In this document: positions 34,592 through 43,012 of the stretch, piece by piece
Layout: each line of letters begins with the position of its first letter
Position numbering within the stretch: the first letter of the stretch is position 1
DNA from: Clostridia bacterium
Lineage (GTDB): Bacteria; Acidobacteriota; Terriglobia; Terriglobales; Acidobacteriaceae
Direction of reading: 5' to 3'
DNA length: 64,000 nucleotides
Assembly: GCA_035561135.1 (NCBI GenBank)
Contig: DATMYA010000018.1
Coordinates: 1-64,000 of the forward strand
Position numbers and translations under genes: made by a program
The notes under the pieces: generated by a model
Database searches by the model: none
What the model saw: the letters and a program-made list of their open reading frames with translations, nothing else
Told to the model about the DNA's origin: nothing

Positions 34592-36004
34592 TTATGCGTA
34601 TGCGTGCAGGCCCGGCAGCAAGTATGTGACGCCGAAGAAGGTGAAGATTACGACCGCAAAGCCAAGGATTGCGAAGTACGCCGCCCGGCGTCCGCGCCAT
34701 CCGCGGGTGATCCGCATGTGCAGATAGCCGGCGTACACCAGCCAGGTGATGGCGGCCCAGGTTTCCTTAGGATCCCAGCTCCAGTACGAACCCCACGTCT
34801 CGTTTGCCCAATATGCGCCGACGGCGATCATCAACGTCAGCAGCGGGAACGCCAGGCAGATAGTCTTGTACGTAACGGAATCAAGCGCATCGGTCGAGGG
34901 CAGCAAGCGCTCCAGGTCGCTACGGCGCCAGAGCAGCATCAGGTAGAGCAGCCCGGCGAAGATGCCGCCAACCAGACCGGCAAGGATGAATGGACTCGCG
35001 GCCAGGTTCGTTACGAATAGACCTTCGACTTGCGGATTTGAGTAATGTCCGCTGCGAACACGGAGGACGAACGCGCCGACGGCGACGACCTGCAGCAGAA
35101 TGCTGACGAACATTGCACGGTTTGCCAGCACGAAGATGTTCTCGTCATGCTTGGCACGTCCTACGAAGTAGAGCACGAGTGGAACTACGACGGCCAAAGC
35201 TGACAGAGCGAAAAGCCAGCCCAGCTCAGGAATCGTGACGAATAGCCTCTGCCCCTCTGCGATGAAGATTTCTTGCTTGCCCGCAGGGTCCCAGGCGATA
35301 ACGTCGAGGCCGCCGTTGTTGAACCGCAGCACGGCGATGCAGGCATACACCAAGCCAACGCCGCCGGAGGTCAGCGCCAGGAACGTCTCGGTTTTCATCT
35401 TGTCCTGAATCAGGAACATCATGGAGAGGGCAAAACTCACGGCGCAAGCGGCATACGCAAGCATTGCGAGCGATACGTGCACGTGCAGCCACGTCGATTG
35501 CAGTGCCGGTACCAGTGGCCGAACCTCCGAAGGCAGCAACTGCATCACGATGACCGACACTACCGCCAGCGGCATGGTCACGCTTCCGATGATCTTTACA
35601 CCGTAGAAGCGTTCCGCCACCAGCGTCAGCAGTGCGACCGTCCACACGAAGCTAAGCAACATCTCGTACATGTTGGAGAACGGCGGCCGTCCGGCGATGT
35701 ACCAGCGGTGGCCGGCAGCGAGGGTATTCGCCACCAGACCAATCACGGTCGCGATGGAAGCAACCTTGACGTAGCGGTCAACTCCCGTTACGCCGAAGCC
35801 CATGTACAACGCGCCAGCGCCTGCATAGAAAATCAGGGCCACGTACAGCATGTTGCTCTCATTAAAGAGCGGCCCCGTCTTCGTCTTCATAGCTCCAAGG
35901 AAGGCGGTCATCAAAAGGAACATCATCGCCATTCCCACCAGAACGAGCAGTGTCGTTCCTGTTGCCGCCGCGGGTTGCTGTTCTGCTCTTGCTTTCGACA
36001 TCAC
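34592..36004 (-). CDS. ccsA: Cytochrome c synthase subunit CcsA/ResC
   Basis: CcsA and Ccs1/ResB form the system II heme lyase, which carries heme across the inner membrane and attaches it to CxxCH motifs. The 470-residue protein has many membrane helices and the tryptophan-rich heme-handling WWD motif WGSYWSWDPKETWA, with conserved histidines in RWYIAGRPPFSNMYE context and in STWLHVHVSLAML. It lies 22 bp after resB in one operon and beside the multiheme cytochrome genes that need it. Confidence 0.95.
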   Translation of the reverse strand: MMSKARAEQQPAAATGTTLLVLVGMAMMFLLMTAFLGAMKTKTGPLFNESNMLYVALIFYAGAGALYMGFGVTGVDRYVKVASIATVIGLVANTLAAGHRWYIAGRPPFSNMYEMLLSFVWTVALLTLVAERFYGVKIIGSVTMPLAVVSVIVMQLLPSEVRPLVPALQSTWLHVHVSLAMLAYAACAVSFALSMMFLIQDKMKTETFLALTSGGVGLVYACIAVLRFNNGGLDVIAWDPAGKQEIFIAEGQRLFVTIPELGWLFALSALAVVVPLVLYFVGRAKHDENIFVLANRAMFVSILLQVVAVGAFVLRVRSGHYSNPQVEGLFVTNLAASPFILAGLVGGIFAGLLYLMLLWRRSDLERLLPSTDALDSVTYKTICLAFPLLTLMIAVGAYWANETWGSYWSWDPKETWAAITWLVYAGYLHMRITRGWRGRRAAYFAILGFAVVIFTFFGVTYLLPGLHAYA

Positions 36005-36026
36005 TGTTCCTCCGAATGCCTGTTAC

Positions 36027-37481
36027 CTAAACTCCGGCCGTGGTTGTTGTCCGGCTCTCTGGTTGTGTGGGCGTCGCGTTTGCCTGCGTCTTCTCGATCT
36101 CGCGCCGGGTCGCTTCCACCAGCGCCTTGTAACGTTCTTCGAATCGTTCACGATTCTTGTTGAACGCGCCGCCGATCCAGAGCACTGTACCTTTGTCGCC
36201 GTTGTTCACGGCCACGGCCCAGAACCGCATGTGGACTACGTAGAACGCTATGGCGAGTCCGGCAGCCATCAGCAGCACGCCGGCCCAAACTGCCCACTGT
36301 CCTGGCTGGAACGAAACTTCCAGTCCGGTGAAGGGCTTCATCTTCATATCGGTTGCGCGGAAAGCGTAGGCGGACTTGTCGTCCTGCGCGAGATTCTCGA
36401 CACGAGGCATGAGCCACATCTTTACTTCACTGCCGGCCTTGTCGAGGACTGCAAGCTGAAATGCTGGGTTCTCCGGACTGGTCGAGCGCGTGAATATCTC
36501 GTTGTCCTGCACATAAGCGTCGGGAACGAAGCGCACCAGCTTCACCGAAGTTTCGGCGTCCAGTTGTATGGGTTGGTCCAGAGCGAGACTGATCCTGCTG
36601 CTCTCGGTGTTGCCTTTAACAGTTGCGAGAAGTTCAACGTGGTCGAGCTTGCCGCTCGACCCGTAGCCAGCCTGGTAGAGGCGAATGCCTCTGTGTACCA
36701 GCGGATCGTTGACGACAATCTCTTTGCGCTTCACTTCCTGCCCGTTCTCAATGACGGCCAGCTTTGACCACCACTTTTTCGGGGTGCCGTCAGGGTAGTT
36801 CTCCTGGCCCGTGGCATCGCAACGAACCGAGAACGGGATCGTCTTTTTGACCTGTTGGTCGATCTGGCGGACCTCAATCTGATTGTTCGTTTCACCCGGA
36901 GTCAGCGAGAGATAGCCGCGATATCCGTACATTGCATCGAGGATGCCGCCACAGAAAATCAGTAACAGGCTGGCATGAACGATGTAGACGGCCATCACAG
37001 AAATGCGATTGCGCTCGGCAAAGAGCGATACGTCGTCGTTATCGACCACGCGCTCTGCGCGGAAGCCCAGGTGGCGGAACGCTCGCTCGGCCGCCTCGAT
37101 GCCCTGTTTCCCGTCGCGGATCGGAATCTCCGTATGGTGAGGAAGCACGGCGCGAAAGTGCGGTTCCGGACGGCGGTACGGACGCGCGTAAAAACGCCAC
37201 GCGTTTGGCCAGCGCTCGAGCGATGCAAAGATGATGCTCAGACTGACAAGCGTCAGGAGCAGTGCGAACCACCATGCATGGAAAACGTCCGTCAGGCCAA
37301 GCCGGTCCAGCCACATCAGCGTGTTGGGGGAGTATGCCCGCTGAATCTGTTCCAACTCCGACGTTGGCCGTTGCAAAATAAAGGTACCGATCGCCGAGAG
37401 GACTCCGACCAGAATAATGAGGATGATGCCGGTTCGCACCGAAGCGAATGTTTTATAGAATTTTTGCCAAAGCGAAATCAC
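36027..37481 (-). CDS. resB: Cytochrome c biogenesis protein ResB/Ccs1
   Basis: The 484-residue ResB protein has three N-terminal membrane helices (FYKTFASVRTGIILIILVGVLSAIG begins the first region), a large periplasmic domain (about 190-400), and a final helix (WAVWAGVLLMAAGLAIAFYVVHMRFW). Family members hold apocytochromes reduced and in contact with CcsA. The C-terminal tail is Thr/Gln-rich. It is first in the operon with ccsA, and the promoter would lie in the gap before 38054. Confidence 0.93.
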   Translation of the reverse strand: MISLWQKFYKTFASVRTGIILIILVGVLSAIGTFILQRPTSELEQIQRAYSPNTLMWLDRLGLTDVFHAWWFALLLTLVSLSIIFASLERWPNAWRFYARPYRRPEPHFRAVLPHHTEIPIRDGKQGIEAAERAFRHLGFRAERVVDNDDVSLFAERNRISVMAVYIVHASLLLIFCGGILDAMYGYRGYLSLTPGETNNQIEVRQIDQQVKKTIPFSVRCDATGQENYPDGTPKKWWSKLAVIENGQEVKRKEIVVNDPLVHRGIRLYQAGYGSSGKLDHVELLATVKGNTESSRISLALDQPIQLDAETSVKLVRFVPDAYVQDNEIFTRSTSPENPAFQLAVLDKAGSEVKMWLMPRVENLAQDDKSAYAFRATDMKMKPFTGLEVSFQPGQWAVWAGVLLMAAGLAIAFYVVHMRFWAVAVNNGDKGTVLWIGGAFNKNRERFEERYKALVEATRREIEKTQANATPTQPESRTTTTAGV

Positions 37482-38053
37482 GAATCTGGCTCCTTCGCGT
37501 GCTGTTACTCTGAGTGCAAGTTGGAGTCCACAACCACATCTTGTTGCAAGTGCATGGGAGACGGTGACTTAGGTTCAGTCTAAAAGCGCTTGTACTAGGA
37601 CACTGTGGGCCATATCACCCACAGCAGTGATCACCCGCACACTTTCCAACAGAGAACTCTGGGTTCGATTGTAGCTTCCTCAGACTCACGGGCCAACCTG
37701 GCCGAGAATGTCGTGATCCGCAAATCCCGATTCGACACTCCAGACATTATGCTTGAACAACTTGCCGCTTCCATGAGCCGAGATCGGTGCTACCTCTTGG
37801 CTCTCCGACGGCAAAAATCCCGCAGTGGGGCAAATACCGCGCTGACTCAAATGTGGGGTGGGGCATTTCACGATGTGGGTGTGGAGAAAAGCCCATTTCT
37901 GGAGACGGCAATCTCGGATTCCGGAACAGGAAGCAACATTTTCCTGTTTTGATTGTGCTTACCTTCAACAACTTAGCTTTATTTCCACAATGGAACCGAG
38001 TTGGCCTGTTCACGGCCATGCGTTTGCACAATTCACCTCGGCCGGAGGTAGTC
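37482..38053. other. 572-bp divergent promoter gap between resB and the cytochrome operon
   Basis: No gene is supported. There is a hairpin CTGTGGG/CCCACAG at 37603-37624, and a GTGGGGTGGGGCATTT segment near 37853 that resembles repeat-derived sequence. The frame of the downstream cytochrome is open back to 37787, but its upstream part has no conserved features and lies before the GGAGG at 38044. Confidence 0.5.
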
Positions 38054-39469
38054 GTGAAAAGGGTTTTTTTATCGATTGTTGTAATTCTCCTCATCGCAAG
38101 TACGGGCAAGTTGTACGCCGGCAAGCATCCAGTGCCTCTGGAGAAAGACATCGATGCTGCAAAATGCCTCGAGTGCCACGAAGACAAGTCCAAGGGCAAG
38201 TTTGTGCACTCGGCGATTGCCACTGGATGTACTAGCTGTCACGAAGTACGGGTTAACAAAGACGTTACTCGCGTAAAGCTCACGACCACTACTCCTCAAG
38301 CTCTCTGCCTCACCTGCCACGCCGACAAGAACGCCGCGGATATCAAAGGCACGGTTCACGCCCCGGCAGTCCGCGATTGCATCAAGTGTCACGACCCGCA
38401 CACCGCCGAAAACAAGAACCAGCTCTTGAAAGCGGATATGGGCGACAAGACAACGAACCTTTGTCTGTCGTGTCACAAGACCGGCCTGGACGTTCCTGCG
38501 GAAGGAAGCAGGCATGCGGCGCTCGACATGGGTTGCTCCACCTGCCACATCACGCACAAGACGGGTGAAGCCGGCAAGCGCGAGTTCGACTTCCACCTGA
38601 CCAAAGACGCTCCCGCCCTCTGCGTCGATTGCCACGATCCCAAGGACGACACGATCGCCAAGGCGCACAACGGCCAACCCATCGCCAAAGCTGATTGCCT
38701 GACCTGCCACGATCCACACCAGTCGAACGGCAAGAAGCTGGTTCAGAGGTTTGTGCATGCGCCGTTCAGCGATAAAGATTCCTGCGCCACCTGTCACGAG
38801 GCTCCGAAGGACGGCAAAGTTGTGCTGACGCAGGCCGAGCCGAAGGCCCTGTGCGTGACGTGTCATGAAGAGCAGGCGAAGAAGATTGAAACCGCGAAGG
38901 TTCAGCATCCGGGCGCAATGGGCAATTGCACGGATTGTCACAATGCCCATGCCGGCAAGTCGCAGGGATTCCCCAAGCCGGACGCAGTGAACGCCTGCCT
39001 CGCCTGCCACGCCGATCAGGCTGAACAGCACAAGAAGAAGCACCTGCATCAGCCGGCATTTGAACAGGGTTGCGCCACCTGCCACGAACCGCACGGCGGC
39101 GATAACGTTCATCTGCTGCGGGCGAAGACTACGAGCGCCCTCTGCATCGAGTGCCACGGTCCCGACGCGAAGCCGCAGAAGTTAGAGAAAGAGCACCTCG
39201 TGACGATTTTCGACGGCAAGGTGAGGCTGCCGGAAAACTACTTCGCGAAAGTTGCTCGGCTGCCCATCAAGTACGGCCTTGGTCACCCGGTGGAAAAGCA
39301 CCCGGTTGTGGACCAGATGGATCCGACCGACGTAACCAAGCTCCGGGTAGCGATCAATTGCGCGACGTGCCATCAGCCGCATGCTTCCGCGCAGCCGGGC
39401 TTGCTTGTGAATGACCAGGCCAACAACATCGCGTTCTGCGCGAGCTGCCATAAGGATCTGGGGAAGTAG
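38054..39469 (+). CDS. Secreted 16-heme cytochrome c
   Basis: The start is GTG 38054, five bases after GGAGG (38044-38048), which also places a signal peptide at the N-terminus (KRVFLSIVVILLIASTGKLYAG). The 471-residue protein contains 16 CxxCH motifs, many in close pairs (CLECH, CTSCH, CLTCH, CIKCH and so on) with DPH or PHxxxN spacers, as in the doubled-CXXCH/decaheme family. It is lysine-rich. Heme density is one per 29 residues. It should be a periplasmic or outer-membrane electron carrier. It overlaps the NHL gene downstream and opens the cytochrome cluster. Confidence 0.93.
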   Translation: MKRVFLSIVVILLIASTGKLYAGKHPVPLEKDIDAAKCLECHEDKSKGKFVHSAIATGCTSCHEVRVNKDVTRVKLTTTTPQALCLTCHADKNAADIKGTVHAPAVRDCIKCHDPHTAENKNQLLKADMGDKTTNLCLSCHKTGLDVPAEGSRHAALDMGCSTCHITHKTGEAGKREFDFHLTKDAPALCVDCHDPKDDTIAKAHNGQPIAKADCLTCHDPHQSNGKKLVQRFVHAPFSDKDSCATCHEAPKDGKVVLTQAEPKALCVTCHEEQAKKIETAKVQHPGAMGNCTDCHNAHAGKSQGFPKPDAVNACLACHADQAEQHKKKHLHQPAFEQGCATCHEPHGGDNVHLLRAKTTSALCIECHGPDAKPQKLEKEHLVTIFDGKVRLPENYFAKVARLPIKYGLGHPVEKHPVVDQMDPTDVTKLRVAINCATCHQPHASAQPGLLVNDQANNIAFCASCHKDLGK

Positions 39470-39471
39470 TG

Positions 39472-40755
39472 ATGAGAGAAGCAGAGATGTTCACAGGTCA
39501 TCAAGAATCGATTCGGCGCGGATTGGTAACGGCACTGGTGCTCGTCGGATTGGCGCTCCTGCTGAGCGTGCCGGCTGCCGTCCACGGCAAGGACAAGAAG
39601 TTCAAGAAGGAGGCCGTGCCGGAGAAGCCGCACTTCCTGGACGTGCTCGACTACTCGAAGATCGTGTGGCCGAATCCGCCGGCGATCACGCGGGTCAAGT
39701 ACTTGAATTATTTTTCGGGCGAGAAGTTCAGGGCCGATCAACCGAAAGAGAAGAAGAAGGGAAGATGGATGGACCGGCTCGCCGGTGTGGCAGTCGGTGA
39801 GACTTCCAAGGCTGAAAAACCGCGCTTCCAGCTGATCATGCCCTATGGGATGGGCGTGGACTCCAAGAACCGCCTGTACATCGCCGACCGTAAGGTCAGC
39901 GCCGTCTTCATCGTCGATACAGAGACCTGGAAATTTGAACTCATCAAGAATGGCGTCAGCGCGCGCTTTGGAATGATTACCGGGCTCACGCTTGACGATA
40001 GCGACCGCCTATTTGTGGCCGATAGCGTGGCAAGACGTGTATTGGTCTTCGCGCCTGACCACAAACTGGAAGGCACAATCAGCGACGGCATGGCCGACCC
40101 CGGAGGGATGGCCATCGATAACGAGAACCGGTTCCTCTATGTAGCCGACGCGGAACTTGACCAGGTGCTGGTCTATGACGCCGATCCGCCATACAAGCTC
40201 TTGCGCAAGATCGGAACCACAGGGAAAGCCCACACCCTCACCGATCCGGGTAACTTCGGAAAGCCCACGAACGTTGCGGTCGATCAAGACGGTAACTTGT
40301 TCGTCTCCGACACATTCAACAACCGCGTCCAGATCTTCGACGCCGACGGCAAGTTTATCCGCACCTTCGGCAAGGCTGGTGACGGTCCGGGCTACTTTGC
40401 GCGGCCAAAGGGAATCGCCATTGATGGCGACGGCCACGTGTGGGTCGCCGACGGCGTGCAAGACCGCGTGCAGGTATTCACCCAGGAGGGGCAGTTGCTC
40501 CTCTGGATGGGTGGCCACGGCTTGCTTCCCGGACAGTTCAATACCCTCGCGGGGTTAGCGATCGACAAGAACAACCGGGTGTTTACTTCGGAGCAATATC
40601 CGGGACGGGTGCAGATGTTCCGGTATTTCACCGATGACGAAGCGAGGGCCGAAAAATCCAGGCGCGACGCCGAGCAAGAGAAAAAAGCTGCGGCCAGGGC
40701 AGGAGGAAAGCCCGCGCAGGCTGACAAGAGTTCAGAGGCGAAAGCTCAACCGTAG
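39472..40755 (+). CDS. NHL-repeat beta-propeller protein, first copy
   Basis: The 427-residue protein starts at ATG 39472 (a GTG at 39469 overlaps the cytochrome stop). A signal sequence (GLVTALVLVGLALLLSVPAAVHG) precedes about six NHL repeats, for example PYGMGVDSKNRLYIADR, KPTNVAVDQDGNLFVSDT and RPKGIAIDGDGHVWVADG. The tail is a charged Lys/Ala-rich segment. NHL propellers are scaffolds for proteins or glycans. Its place between two cytochromes suggests it assembles or anchors them outside the inner membrane. It has a paralogue at 44836. Confidence 0.92.
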   Translation: MREAEMFTGHQESIRRGLVTALVLVGLALLLSVPAAVHGKDKKFKKEAVPEKPHFLDVLDYSKIVWPNPPAITRVKYLNYFSGEKFRADQPKEKKKGRWMDRLAGVAVGETSKAEKPRFQLIMPYGMGVDSKNRLYIADRKVSAVFIVDTETWKFELIKNGVSARFGMITGLTLDDSDRLFVADSVARRVLVFAPDHKLEGTISDGMADPGGMAIDNENRFLYVADAELDQVLVYDADPPYKLLRKIGTTGKAHTLTDPGNFGKPTNVAVDQDGNLFVSDTFNNRVQIFDADGKFIRTFGKAGDGPGYFARPKGIAIDGDGHVWVADGVQDRVQVFTQEGQLLLWMGGHGLLPGQFNTLAGLAIDKNNRVFTSEQYPGRVQMFRYFTDDEARAEKSRRDAEQEKKAAARAGGKPAQADKSSEAKAQP

Positions 40756-40873
40756 CGTCCGCCTCGATGTCACGAAGAGGTTTGGCTGTTCAGAAGACAG
40801 TCATAACGGAGCGAAGAGGTAACAGACTCCGCGCAGTAAAGCAGTCGCTGTACATATCAGGAGGTCTTTTAAC

Positions 40874-41893
40874 ATGAAGAAGATGATGATTGCTCTTTGC
40901 GTTCTGGCGCTTGCCAGCTTCGCATTGGCACAGAACCCGACCTATACATCTGGTTCGGGCATCACGGGCATCGACAAACTCGGAGCTCACCAGAACGGCG
41001 GACGCGGTTGTGTAGGTTGCCACGTCCCACACAGCGGCGCTCGCGGCAACGGCGGCAGCTCTCTCGGTACCCACGTAACCGACGCAACCACGGGCGACTT
41101 CGCTCTGTGGGGGCAGGACATGGGTCCGCTCTACGGCACGACGATTGCCACCGGTGACGGCGGTGCGTTTGACATCACGCTCCCCGCCGACTCTGAAACG
41201 GACGAGCATATAACCACGGGCGTCATGATGTGCCTTAGCTGCCACGACGGTAACGTGGCGAGGGGCGCCATGATGACGAATCACTCCTACGAGCAGTCGG
41301 CTGGTCTGTTGCCCGCGAGCTACGGCGCGGAGTGGATTCCGACCCTGCTCGGTGCCGATGGCACCGCTGCCGGCAACTACAAGAACGATCACCCGATCGG
41401 TCCGAAAGCCACCATGGACGCAGTGGGTGTTGCTAGCCGTCTTGAGCTGAAACTTGCCGCTGACGGAACCTGCAATAGCCACGGTACCCCGATCGATTGT
41501 CTGCAGCCGAAGGCTGGGGACGCTGCTTACCAGGCGTTCATCAACCACTACGGCTCCTTCCAGGTCACGCAGTCGACCGCTGCCTTCCCGGCCGGTGGCC
41601 GTGTCAGCCCGGTTGTGATCCCTGCTGGCGCGACGGATGCGAAGAGCGCGTACGTGGTTTGCACCACCTGCCACACTCCGCACTCGATGCACGTATTCAG
41701 CGGTACCGCTGCTGGCGTGAAGGGTACGTACCCGAGCTACTTCTTCGTATCAGCTCCTTACAACCCGGGCGCTCCGATTCCTGACGGCACCAAGGCTTCG
41801 TCCGCGACGCAGTTCTGCCGCCAGTGCCACTTCACCGGTGCGGGTGGTTCGAACGAAGGCAGCGGCATCATGAACGTCACCACGCAGTTCTAG
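40874..41893 (+). CDS. Secreted tetraheme cytochrome c, filament-subunit candidate
   Basis: The 339-residue protein has a signal peptide (MKKMMIALCVLALASFALAQ) and four CxxCH motifs: C46-H50, C120-H124, C263-H267 and C315-H319. Extra histidines (GAHQNGG, NDHPIG, INHYGSF, SMHVF) could be distal ligands. Long Gly/Ala/Thr-rich spacers separate the hemes. A good ribosome-binding site (AGGAGG) and a perfect 11-bp terminator immediately after the gene, plus strong C/G-ending codon preference, suggest high expression. The size, four hemes and neighbours recall OmcE-type cytochromes that polymerise into wires, but sequence homology was not tested. Confidence 0.9.
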   Translation: MKKMMIALCVLALASFALAQNPTYTSGSGITGIDKLGAHQNGGRGCVGCHVPHSGARGNGGSSLGTHVTDATTGDFALWGQDMGPLYGTTIATGDGGAFDITLPADSETDEHITTGVMMCLSCHDGNVARGAMMTNHSYEQSAGLLPASYGAEWIPTLLGADGTAAGNYKNDHPIGPKATMDAVGVASRLELKLAADGTCNSHGTPIDCLQPKAGDAAYQAFINHYGSFQVTQSTAAFPAGGRVSPVVIPAGATDAKSAYVVCTTCHTPHSMHVFSGTAAGVKGTYPSYFFVSAPYNPGAPIPDGTKASSATQFCRQCHFTGAGGSNEGSGIMNVTTQF

Positions 41894-41907
41894 TTGCTCT
41901 TACCCCT

Positions 41908-41941
41908 CAAGGGGAGGGGAAGCTCCCTCCCCTTGTTTTTT
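41908..41941 (+). terminator. Strong terminator after the tetraheme cytochrome gene
   Basis: CAAGGGGAGGG (41908-41918) pairs perfectly with CCCTCCCCTTG (41925-41935), followed by six T. It lies inside the gene cluster, 26 bp before the next gene, so it would reduce downstream transcription. Confidence 0.93.
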
Positions 41942-41967
41942 CTGAAGAAAGTCGTTCGAGAGGATTT

Positions 41968-42999
41968 ATGAAATTGCAGTTCTGCACCGCCGCAGTCGTT
42001 CTGGTGGGGATCTCGGTCTCCGGCGCACAGGTCGCTTCCCACGCTCCAACAGGAGTCAAGGCGGAGATGAGCGCCAACGCCGCCAGCGCGAAACCCGGAA
42101 TCCAGACAACCGGGAAAGCGGTGGCGCGGGTGAACGGCGCGGTGCTGACCGATCGAGACCTATTGCGCCAGATGTATGCCATCTTCCCATACGCGCGGCA
42201 GCACAACGGCTTTCCCAAAGACATGGAGCCGCAGATCCGCCAAGGCGCCCTCGACATGATCATCTTTGAGGAGTTGCTCTACCAGGAAGCGAAGCGCCGA
42301 AACGTGACGATTCCGCCTGCGCGCCTGGCCCAGGCCGAAGCCAATTTCCGCAAACAGTTCCCGAACAAGGAAATTTTTCAAGGCTATATGAATGTTGAAC
42401 TGGGCGGCTCGAAACCAGCGCTGCGAGAGCTGATACGGCGCTCGCTGCTGATCGAATCGATGCTGAGGACCGAAATCACGGCGAAATCCACGGTTACACC
42501 AGCCCAGGCAAAGGCCTACTACGACAAGAACCCGTCACAGTTCAAACGGCCAGAGATGATTCACATACAGAGCATTTCCATCCTTCCGCCCAATAATGTT
42601 CCCGATGTCCTGAAGGAAGCGCGCGTTCGGGCCGAAGCAGCCGCGAAGCAGGCGAAGAATGCAAAGAGTTATCGCGCGTTTGGGTTATTGGCAGAGCAGA
42701 TGTCGGATGACGACTACAGGGTCAATATGGGCGACCACAAGCCTGTGCCCCCGAGCAAACTCCCGCCGGAGATTGTGAAGGCCGCGATGACGATGAAGCC
42801 GGGAGACGTGAGTGACCTCATTCAATTAGGGAACGCCTACACCATATTCCGCCTACAGGCGCATCAGTTGCCGGGCAAGGTGCTATACGCGGAAGTAAAG
42901 GCGAAGCTGAGATCGGACTTGGAAAAAGAGAAGACGCAGAACATCCGTGCAACGCTCGGGGACAAACTGCGGAAAAACGCAAAGATCGAAAAGTTATAG
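41968..42999 (+). CDS. Periplasmic SurA/parvulin-type peptidyl-prolyl isomerase
   Basis: The 343-residue protein starts at ATG 41968 after GAGAGGA. It has a signal sequence (VLVGISVSGAQ), a SurA-like N-terminal chaperone domain (VARVNGAVLTDRDLLRQMY, GALDMIIFEELLYQEAKRRN), and a parvulin-like domain (PEMIHIQSISILPP through MKPGDVSDLIQLGNAYTIFRL). It probably helps the outer-membrane barrel encoded next, 13 bp downstream, to fold, or acts on the secreted cytochromes. Parvulin active-site residues are only partly recognisable, so it may be mainly a chaperone. Confidence 0.88.
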   Translation: MKLQFCTAAVVLVGISVSGAQVASHAPTGVKAEMSANAASAKPGIQTTGKAVARVNGAVLTDRDLLRQMYAIFPYARQHNGFPKDMEPQIRQGALDMIIFEELLYQEAKRRNVTIPPARLAQAEANFRKQFPNKEIFQGYMNVELGGSKPALRELIRRSLLIESMLRTEITAKSTVTPAQAKAYYDKNPSQFKRPEMIHIQSISILPPNNVPDVLKEARVRAEAAAKQAKNAKSYRAFGLLAEQMSDDDYRVNMGDHKPVPPSKLPPEIVKAAMTMKPGDVSDLIQLGNAYTIFRLQAHQLPGKVLYAEVKAKLRSDLEKEKTQNIRATLGDKLRKNAKIEKL

Positions 43000-43012
43000 G
43001 CGGACGGACCCG

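Noticed and set aside
37747..38223. Minus-strand open frame opposite the 16-heme cytochrome start
   Set aside because: It overlaps the cytochrome coding sequence and repeat-like leader; the plus-strand frame with signal peptide and heme motifs is clearly the gene.
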